From the NCBI GenBank assembly GCA_018821925.1, contig JAHJLF010000014.1, forward strand, positions 1 through 46,305: DNA of 46,305 nucleotides. Reading direction: 5' to 3'. The notes below the pieces were generated by a model, which did no database searches, had not been told where the DNA came from, and saw only the letters and a list, made by a program, of their open reading frames with translations. Position numbers and translations under genes: made by a program. The DNA comes from Candidatus Edwardsbacteria bacterium (GTDB lineage Bacteria > Edwardsbacteria > AC1 > EtOH8). Numbering within the stretch: the first letter of the stretch is position 1; every line of letters begins with the position of its first letter. Of the stretch, positions 7,775-13,780 are shown piece by piece.

Positions 7775-8249
7775 GATACAATGGGGATACGATTGTTATA
7801 ATTGGCGATGAGGTGCGCAAAGATGGGCGGGGAGATAAAAGATTTTACAGATCTTGAAATATATCAACTGGCCCTGGGTTTAGCTGATTGGGTTTATGAC
7901 ATTTCTGCAGAATTTCCCAAGGAGGAAATTTTTAATTTGACTTCCCAGATGAGAAGATCGGCGGTTTCCGTAGGGGCCAACATAGCCGAAGGCTTTGGCA
8001 GATATACTTATAAAGAAAGAACTCGCTTTTGTATTTATTCCCGCGGCTCATTAGCAGAAACAAAAAGCCATGTATTATTCAGTCACCGAAGGAAATACAT
8101 ATCAGATATTCAGTTAGCGGAATATTCAGCTAAACATAAAAATCTTTCCGTAAAACTTAACAATTATATTAGTTCTCTGAATAAGAAAGCAAACGGCCCT
8201 GAATAACAAAAGCATAACCATTGTATCACAATAGGAATTTCAATCGTAT
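7775..8249 (+). other. putative IVS-like element 3: four-helix-bundle gene between two pairs of inverted repeats
   Basis: Two perfect complementary pairs bracket the third four-helix-bundle gene: GATACAATGG (7775-7784) with CCATTGTATC (8218-8227), and ATACGATTG (7787-7795) with CAATCGTAT (8241-8249). The order is A-B ... A'-B', so the two stems are not nested; they would be alternative, or pseudoknotted. The left side is built from three imperfect copies of an 11-nt unit (ATACRATGGRG type) starting at 7765. TTAAGC occurs outside both ends (near 7754 and 8265). The unit is about 475 nt, close to the other two, and separates the LivK-like gene from the NuoB-like gene. Confidence 0.5.
7823..8206 (+). 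CDS. four helix bundle protein, copy 3
   Basis: This is the third four-helix-bundle (S23/IVP-like) gene of the operon, about 127 residues from the ATG at 7823. That ATG is preferred to the in-frame ATG at 7808 and TTG at 7802 because GAGGTG lies 7 bases upstream and the next residues, 'I-K-D-F-T-D-L-E-I-Y-Q-L-A', are where family homology begins. The core helix 'Q-M-R-R-S-A-V-S-V-G-A-N-I-A-E-G-F-G-R' is intact. The later helix has 'G-S-L-A-E-T-K-S-H' as expected, but the following loop (S-H-R-R-K-Y-I-S) is more basic than usual. It is closer in style to copy 2 than to copy 1. Function is unknown. Confidence 0.88.
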   Translation: MGGEIKDFTDLEIYQLALGLADWVYDISAEFPKEEIFNLTSQMRRSAVSVGANIAEGFGRYTYKERTRFCIYSRGSLAETKSHVLFSHRRKYISDIQLAEYSAKHKNLSVKLNNYISSLNKKANGPE

Positions 8250-8283
8250 TGCCATCACAGTATATTAAGCCAGAAAGTAGAAT

Positions 8284-8766
8284 ATGTTCCTAAAAAAACT
8301 TTGCGCCAAAGCGTTCACTAAATCGCTGTGGATCTACCACATCAACACCGGGTCGTGCAACGGCTGTGACATCGAGATCGTGGACGTGATCACGCCCTAC
8401 TACGATGCCGAACGGTTCGGGATCAAGCTGGCCGGCTCTCCCCGCCATGCCGACATCATGCTGGTTTCCGGGCCGGTCACCCGGCAGGCCCTGCCGTCAT
8501 TAAAGCGGGCCTATGCCGCCATTCCCGATCCCAAGCTGGTGATCGTGGTGGGCTCCTGCGGGTGCGGTGGAAATATGTGGTTCGATACTTACAACGTGAT
8601 TGGCGGGGTGGACAAGGTGATACCGGTCAACTTCTATATACCGGGCTGCCCGCCCCGGCCCGAGGCCATCCTTTACGGAGTGGCGGTGGCCCTGGGTCTG
8701 GCTCCCAAGAAGGTGCAGGCGGAGGTTTCGGCTGAAGGGCCGATCCGGGAGGGAATGTGGAAATGA
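8284..8766 (+). CDS. NuoB/HyfI/EchC-like small subunit with one [4Fe-4S] cluster
   Basis: This 160-residue protein is the electron-transfer small subunit of group-4 hydrogenase or complex I (HycG/HyfI, EchC, NuoB). It normally docks against the large catalytic subunit and holds the proximal [4Fe-4S] cluster. Visible ligands are Cys25 and Cys28 in 'G-S-C-N-G-C-D-I-E', Cys92 (or Cys94) in 'G-S-C-G-C-G-G', and Cys122 in 'I-P-G-C-P-P-R-P-E'. The CxxC spacing is that of hydrogenases; complex I NuoB has adjacent cysteines. Oddly, no gene for the partner large subunit (HyfG/EchE/NuoD) or for a NuoC-like subunit lies in the window. Its TGA overlaps the ATG of the next gene (ATGA), so the two are translationally coupled. 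Confidence 0.92.
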   Translation: MFLKKLCAKAFTKSLWIYHINTGSCNGCDIEIVDVITPYYDAERFGIKLAGSPRHADIMLVSGPVTRQALPSLKRAYAAIPDPKLVIVVGSCGCGGNMWFDTYNVIGGVDKVIPVNFYIPGCPPRPEAILYGVAVALGLAPKKVQAEVSAEGPIREGMWK

Positions 8767-9680
8767 AACAATTTGAAAAGCAAAAAGCAAAAAGCAAAAA
8801 GCAAAAGTTCAGCCGGCACTATATGGCAACAATTATGTTTTCTGCCATCTGCTTTCTGAATTTAGCTGGCTGCGGGAACCTGCCCCAGGGGCGCTACGGC
8901 CAGGAGGCGGTTAAGATAGCGGTGCTGCCGGCCTACTCCACCGCCGCCATGAGCGCCAGATTTCTGCCACTGCTGGACAAGCTTTCCCGTGAGACCGGCT
9001 TTGACATGCAGTATATCTCCGCCGAGAACATCGCCAGCTTCGGGGCTTCCATAGAAAATTCCCAGGCCCAGCTGGTGATCTGCGACGCCTTGACCTTCCT
9101 GACCCTGCAGAAGACCAAGAATGCCGTGGCTCTTGCCATCGGCCGGGACCAGTCCGGCTCCGCCGAAACCAGCGGACTGATAATCACATCTTTTCCGGCA
9201 TATGCCAAGGGGATCAACGACGTCTCCAAGCTAAAGGACCGGGCGATCTGCTGCGCCTCCAAGCAGTCGTCCGAGGGCTATCTCTCCCAGGCAAAATATC
9301 TTTTTGACCAAGGGATCGATCCGGAACGCGATCTGAGGATAGTAACCGTCGGACAGCTGGACCGGGTGCTGGCCAGCCTGGATAAGGGCGATTTTGCGGC
9401 CGGTTTCGTTCCCCTGTCTCTTTGGAACGACAGCCTGGCCAAATATTACAAAGTCCTGGCGACCGGCCAACCGGTGCCCAACTGGGCGCTGGCATCCCTT
9501 CAGGGCGGCCATACCGAAATGGACGACATGGTCAAGGATGCCATCTTGGCCTTGGATCCCGCCAAATCGGAGGATCAAAAAATACTATCTGGGCTGGGCT
9601 TTTATCGTTTTGCCGAAACCGGCAGTGTTGACTTCCGGGCATTTTCCGAAATGGCCGACCAAATGAAAACACCATACTGA
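8763..9680 (+). CDS. PhnD-like substrate-binding lipoprotein (phosphate/phosphonate-binding type)
   Basis: This protein of about 305 residues has the two-lobed periplasmic binding fold of the PhnD / phosphonate-binding-like family. Typical pieces are 'I-A-V-L-P-A-Y' near residue 50, 'A-Q-L-V-I-C-D-A-L-T-F-L' near 105, and 'K-L-K-D-R-A-I-C-C-A-S-K-Q-S-S-E-G-Y' near 160, the usual 'L-k-G-k-x-v-a-f-x-x-p-x-S-x-S-G' region. The lipobox is L-A-G-C with Cys37, after an unusually long, very basic leader produced by a 7-nt tandem repeat. The ATG at 8763 overlaps the previous stop codon; an internal ATG at 8823 would give a normal leader but has no ribosome-binding site. No phn-type permease genes are nearby, so an orphan or sensory role is possible. 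Confidence 0.82.
   Translation: MKQFEKQKAKSKKQKFSRHYMATIMFSAICFLNLAGCGNLPQGRYGQEAVKIAVLPAYSTAAMSARFLPLLDKLSRETGFDMQYISAENIASFGASIENSQAQLVICDALTFLTLQKTKNAVALAIGRDQSGSAETSGLIITSFPAYAKGINDVSKLKDRAICCASKQSSEGYLSQAKYLFDQGIDPERDLRIVTVGQLDRVLASLDKGDFAAGFVPLSLWNDSLAKYYKVLATGQPVPNWALASLQGGHTEMDDMVKDAILALDPAKSEDQKILSGLGFYRFAETGSVDFRAFSEMADQMKTPY
8776..8807 (+). repeat. 7-nt tandem repeat (CAAAAAG) inside a signal-peptide region
   Basis: About four copies of CAAAAAG run from 8781 to 8807, preceded by AAAAG at 8776. The repeat encodes a Lys/Gln/Ser-rich stretch at the very start of the PhnD-like lipoprotein. Because the unit is 7 nt, loss or gain of one copy would shift the reading frame relative to the start at 8763. 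It is therefore a candidate slipped-strand (phase-variable) site, though the copy number is low. Confidence 0.6.
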
Positions 9681-9765
9681 TATATTCCCCGCTGGCCGCC
9701 GCCGGGCATATTGATAACAACCTGACAGACTCTGCCCGTTCAACGGCGGAGGAGCAAAGGGATCG

Positions 9766-11595
9766 ATGTTAAAAGCAAGAAAAAACCAAGCAAGAATTGG
9801 ATCGATGAAACATAATTACAGCATATGTCCGCATTGCGGCTGCGGCTGCGGCTTTTACCTGGTGGAGCAGGACGGGATGGTAAGCGGGGTAAGTGCCAGC
9901 CAGAATCATTACCTGGGACAGGGCCAGTTGTGCGCCAGGGGATGGACCGCTCATCAGCTGCTGACCGCAGATAAAAGGGTCAAACAACCGGTGATCAGGA
10001 ACGGCCAGGGACTGTCGGCGTCTTCCTGGGACAAGGCGCTGGAGACGGCGGCCAAAAAATTGAAGGCGGTCCGGGAAAAACACGGCCAGAACAGTATAGG
10101 CATCATTGCCTCATCCCGACTGACCAACCGCGAGGCTTATACTGTAAAGGCTTTTGCCCAGTCGGCGCTGGAGACCCAGAATTACGACAGCGCGGCGCGG
10201 CTGTGCGCCGTGCCCATGAAGTTCCCCAACCAGGCGGGTTCCCAGAGCCTTGACCAGGCCGATCTGATAGTGGTGATCGGGTCCAATCTGCTGGAGGATA
10301 ATCCGATCCTGGGTCAGCGGGTGCTTTCCCGGTGCAAGCCGGAAGACGACCGGCCTTATGTTTCTCCAGATCTGGCCCATGTGATCCCCGGGCCTTCGGC
10401 CAAGCTTGTAGTGTTGGACAGCCAGAAGAACCCGCTGGCAAAGCATGCCGGACTATTCCTGTGGTCCCGGCCGGGCCGGGAGGGCCATGTGCTGACGGCA
10501 CTTTTAAAACAGCTGGTGGAAAAACATAATATTCAATCAGCCGATCCTGAATTCCGCAAACTGAAGGAAACCCTCTCCAAACTTTCGCCAGGGCAGTTGC
10601 TGGACGGCTCGGGCGTCAACCATACCGACCTGGAAACCCTGGCCAAGGACCTTTCCTCGGCCAAGTCGCCGGTCCTGCTGTTCGGAAAAAATCTGCTGCA
10701 CCAACCGGAAGCTTTTGAGGCCTGGACCGCCCTGTCGAATATAGCTCTGCTGCTGCAAGACAGATTATCGGTGCTTCCGGTGATGAACGGAGCCAACGAC
10801 TACGGCGCCGGCCGAATCCTTAATTCGCCGGACGGCCTGAGCTACATGGAGATCATCGAAGCGGCCGGCAAAAAGCGCCTCAAGGGGCTGATTCTGATAG
10901 GTGAGGATCCACTGAAGACGATGCCGGGGAGGGAATCGGTGGAGAAGGCTCTTGCCCAGCTGGAGACCCTGGTCGTGATAGATTCCTATCCCAACGACTG
11001 CTCCGAAAAGGCCGAGGTGGTCCTCCCCTGGCAGCTGTCTTTGGAAAAAGACGGCAGTTTCTATAACCTGGATGGCAAAGAACAGCCCTTCAAGGCCGCC
11101 AGCGCGCCCGATAAGGACAGCCGGGCTTTGGGGGATATCCTGGAATATCTGGCAAAAGCCATGGGCGGAAAACTGGGGATAAATGAAAAACTGCCGGAGC
11201 CAGAGGTAGTAAAGCTGGATCCCTTCAAGACGATCGAGATAGAGAGCGAGGCTCTGCCGTTCAACCTGGAATTGGGCAGCGTCTATCCGCATCTCTACGG
11301 CGATGAGGGACAGATATTCAACAGCTACCATCTGGCACGGGAATTCACAGGAGGGTATATAGAACTGCATCCCGAGGACATCGCCGATCTGGGCCTGCGC
11401 GCCGGATGGAAGGCCAAGGTGGTCTCCGATGCCGGATCGATGGTGGCGGTCATCAAGGCCAATCCCAATATTTACAAAAAGACGGCTTTTGTGCCGGTAC
11501 ACTTCGGAGGGAATGTCTTGGCTCCGTTCCAATATGATGCAAAGCTAAAGACCCCGGTATTTAAGGGCATTTCGATCAAGATAGAAAAGATATAA
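9766..11595 (+). CDS. formate-dehydrogenase-like molybdopterin oxidoreductase with altered active site
   Basis: This 609-residue protein has the FdhF/NuoG/NarB fold. The N terminus carries the [4Fe-4S] motif: Cys21, Cys24, Cys28 ('C-P-H-C-G-C-G-C') and Cys56 ('Q-L-C-A-R-G-W'). The segment 'S-S-R-L-T-N-R-E-A-Y' followed by 'Y-D-S-A-A-R-L-C' aligns with the active-site region of E. coli FdhF, placing Cys147 where FdhF has selenocysteine. The next residue in FdhF is the catalytic histidine (U-H-G-P-S); here it is Ala (C-A-V-P-M). The C-terminal pterin-binding domain is present but the protein is somewhat shorter than FdhF. It ends the operon after the NuoB-like and PhnD-like genes. It may be a divergent dehydrogenase or only an electron-transfer/scaffold subunit like NuoG. 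A second ATG at 9805 is possible. Confidence 0.85.
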   Translation: MLKARKNQARIGSMKHNYSICPHCGCGCGFYLVEQDGMVSGVSASQNHYLGQGQLCARGWTAHQLLTADKRVKQPVIRNGQGLSASSWDKALETAAKKLKAVREKHGQNSIGIIASSRLTNREAYTVKAFAQSALETQNYDSAARLCAVPMKFPNQAGSQSLDQADLIVVIGSNLLEDNPILGQRVLSRCKPEDDRPYVSPDLAHVIPGPSAKLVVLDSQKNPLAKHAGLFLWSRPGREGHVLTALLKQLVEKHNIQSADPEFRKLKETLSKLSPGQLLDGSGVNHTDLETLAKDLSSAKSPVLLFGKNLLHQPEAFEAWTALSNIALLLQDRLSVLPVMNGANDYGAGRILNSPDGLSYMEIIEAAGKKRLKGLILIGEDPLKTMPGRESVEKALAQLETLVVIDSYPNDCSEKAEVVLPWQLSLEKDGSFYNLDGKEQPFKAASAPDKDSRALGDILEYLAKAMGGKLGINEKLPEPEVVKLDPFKTIEIESEALPFNLELGSVYPHLYGDEGQIFNSYHLAREFTGGYIELHPEDIADLGLRAGWKAKVVSDAGSMVAVIKANPNIYKKTAFVPVHFGGNVLAPFQYDAKLKTPVFKGISIKIEKI

Positions 11596-11605
11596 GATAA
11601 AAACA

Positions 11606-11631
11606 AGACCTCGCCATTGACGGCGAGGTCT
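11606..11631 (+). terminator. hairpin terminator after the respiratory operon
   Basis: AGACCTCGCC (11606-11615) and GGCGAGGTCT (11622-11631) form a perfect 10-bp stem with a 6-nt loop, 10 bases after the stop of the FDH-like gene. It is followed by TGTTAATTT, a weak T-tract. On the opposite strand the stem is followed by T-rich sequence too. It most likely ends the operon that begins at 1182. Confidence 0.75.
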
Positions 11632-11655
11632 GTTAATTTGAATAATCAATTGCAG

Positions 11656-12165
11656 ATGGAAACATATAAACCAGAAGAGATCATCGAACTGCTGGATCTT
11701 AAGCCGCTGGATATAGAAGGCGGGTTTTTCAGAGAGACCTATCGGTCTAAAGATACCATTCCCAAGGCAGCCTTGCCGGCGTTTTATTATAACGTCCGGT
11801 GTTTTGGAACGGCCATATATTATCTGCTGACCCCGGACAACTTTTCGACCCTTCATAAAGTGAACAGCGACGAGATATTCCATTTCTACTTGGGCGACCC
11901 GGTGGAAATGCTGCTGCTTTATCCGGACGGGACTGGCCGGGAGGTGATGCTGGGTCAGGATATCCAAAACGGACAGTTGGTCCAACTGGTGGTCCCCCGA
12001 GGGGTCTGGCAGGGAGCTTCCCTGCAGCAAGGCGGAAAATATGCGCTATTGGGCACCACGGTTTCCCCGGGGTTTGAATATCAGGATTATATCCAGGGTC
12101 AACGCGAATCATTAGCGTCCGGCTATTCAAAATATGCCAGCCTGATATCGAAATTGACCAGGTGA
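11656..12165 (+). CDS. cupin-fold protein, DUF985 (Cupin_5) family
   Basis: This protein of about 169 residues has a DUF985 / Cupin_5 double-stranded beta-helix fold. Family marks are 'L-D-I-E-G-G-F-F-R-E-T-Y-R-S' near the N terminus, 'A-I-Y-Y-L-L-T-P-D-N-F-S-T-L-H-K-V-N-S-D-E-I-F-H-F-Y-L-G' in the middle and 'V-V-P-R-G-V-W-Q-G-A' later. The enzymatic role of the family is not established; some members resemble sugar epimerases. The ATG at 11656 is chosen because upstream in-frame codons run into the terminator hairpin. It has no obvious functional link to either neighbour and is likely transcribed on its own. Confidence 0.85.
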   Translation: METYKPEEIIELLDLKPLDIEGGFFRETYRSKDTIPKAALPAFYYNVRCFGTAIYYLLTPDNFSTLHKVNSDEIFHFYLGDPVEMLLLYPDGTGREVMLGQDIQNGQLVQLVVPRGVWQGASLQQGGKYALLGTTVSPGFEYQDYIQGQRESLASGYSKYASLISKLTR

Positions 12166-12241
12166 GATATTACAAGCTACCTGCCGACAATATGACGGTG
12201 CTTGGGGGCAATAATGATAAATATTTTATAGGTTACATGTC

Positions 12242-13681
12242 GTGAACTTTGCCTCATTATGTTTTTGGCATTGGAACAACAGCCGGTTTCAAATTATTAT
12301 ACTAATTGTTTTGTTAGTTGGCGTTACGCATGACTTAAAAGGTCAGCCTAATTATCCAACCCCGGCAGATTCCATTGATGCGGTTTCTAACGAAGCGGCC
12401 ACAGGCAGCCAACGCCCAGCTACACCAACATACAACCAGTATCTTGTCCCGGCACTAGAAACGGCCGGTATTAATGTTTTTGTATTTTTTCTTAACAAAC
12501 ATGCGCTGGGAAATCCAAGTTGGACGAATATATCATGTAAAACAGTTAAATACAACATCACGCATGGCTTTGTGTGGGATTCCGATGGCTTTGAAATGAA
12601 TTACTTGTTTCATCCCTATAGCGGGGCGCTTTCACATACAGCCGCCAGGTCGAGCGGATTGAGTTTTTGGAAATCAATTGCCTATCCATTTGCAGGAAGT
12701 TTGATGTGGGAACTTGCAATGGAGGCCGAACAGCCATCCATTAACGACCTGATAAATACGACAGCCAGCGGAATAGTTCTCGGTGAAATAACATTCAGGG
12801 TTTCGTCCCTTTTGCTGAATGAAAGTACAACGGGTGGGGAAAGAATATGGCGAGAAGCTGCGGCCGGCATTCTTTCGCCAATGAATGGCCTGAACCGAAT
12901 AATCAGCGGGAAAAGTTGGCGGGTTAACCCCCGGCCACGTAATCCTGATTATTCAATTTCGGTTTCAGCCGGCATGCTGGGCCTGTTTGAGGATCGACGA
13001 CTATACCAAAAACAGCCCCACGGTTATCTTAAATATCAGATGACTTACGGAAACCCGTTTACTGCTGTGCCCGTCAAGCCGTTCGATTATTTTACCGCAC
13101 ATTTTGGCCTGGGATTTACGACGCATAATACAATATTCGATATTTTTGGAAGCGGACTATTGGCCGGAAAACGCATTCGATTATTCAATCACGATAAAAC
13201 CCTTGTCGGGATTTTCAAAAATTTTAATTATCTTAATACCGCAATATACCGAGCTGGTGGCACCAGCGTGGGAACCGGGCTGCTAACAAACACCACACTT
13301 TCGGCCCGGGCTTCATTAAAGTCTTTCGCCATGGCGTCGGTAATACTGATGGGTGGCGTTGATTCCCCGTATGCCCAGGCGATGCAACGTGACTACAATC
13401 TGGGGCCGGGCCTCGGTGGGAAAATGGAAACGGCAGTTGCATTTGCTGATCTGGGGAAAGTATATGCGGCATATGATCCCACCTGGCTGCATGTCGTCAG
13501 CGGAGCGAAAGGAACTGAATTTGTAAGTTTTAGTCGGGCAGGCTTACAGGCGATGGTATATCATTCAGTGGTGTGGTCGTTTGAATACCTAAGCTACTAC
13601 CATAGCGGCAGCTATAGCAGTTATCCCTCGGTGCGGAAAAATAATTATGCGGTGCTGTCCTACATTACAGTAACATTATAG
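12242..13681 (+). CDS. DUF3943 domain outer-membrane-associated protein
   Basis: This 479-residue protein begins with GTG. Residues 17-35 are a hydrophobic signal segment ending near 'L-K-G-Q-P'. The DUF3943 core follows from about residue 110: 'W-D-S-D-G-F-E-M-N-Y-L-F-H-P-Y-S-G-A', then 'A-A-R-S-S-G-L-S-F-W-K-S', 'W-E-L-A-M-E' and 'P-S-I-N-D-L-I-N-T-T-A-S-G-I-V-L-G-E'. The C-terminal half alternates aromatic and small residues and ends in a beta-strand-like tail, as expected for an outer-membrane barrel. The molecular role of DUF3943 is unknown. It precedes the patatin-Omp85 gene by 99 bases on the same strand, so both may concern the outer membrane. Confidence 0.85.
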   Translation: MNFASLCFWHWNNSRFQIIILIVLLVGVTHDLKGQPNYPTPADSIDAVSNEAATGSQRPATPTYNQYLVPALETAGINVFVFFLNKHALGNPSWTNISCKTVKYNITHGFVWDSDGFEMNYLFHPYSGALSHTAARSSGLSFWKSIAYPFAGSLMWELAMEAEQPSINDLINTTASGIVLGEITFRVSSLLLNESTTGGERIWREAAAGILSPMNGLNRIISGKSWRVNPRPRNPDYSISVSAGMLGLFEDRRLYQKQPHGYLKYQMTYGNPFTAVPVKPFDYFTAHFGLGFTTHNTIFDIFGSGLLAGKRIRLFNHDKTLVGIFKNFNYLNTAIYRAGGTSVGTGLLTNTTLSARASLKSFAMASVILMGGVDSPYAQAMQRDYNLGPGLGGKMETAVAFADLGKVYAAYDPTWLHVVSGAKGTEFVSFSRAGLQAMVYHSVVWSFEYLSYYHSGSYSSYPSVRKNNYAVLSYITVTL

Positions 13682-13780
13682 CCCCGTAACGTGCAGAATA
13701 TTGCGGACGGCAATGGAAACAATTGTTTTCGAGACATAAAGTCCGCTGGAAGGTAGTCCCTGTTTTATTATCAAACTATT

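Noticed and set aside
2707-8206. Diversity-generating retroelement suggested by the Avd-like four-helix-bundle genes
   Set aside because: There is no reverse transcriptase, template repeat or variable target gene in the window.
10765-11532. 255-codon minus-strand frame opposite the FDH-like gene
   Set aside because: The plus-strand frame has clear molybdopterin-family motifs; the antisense frame shows only low-complexity composition.
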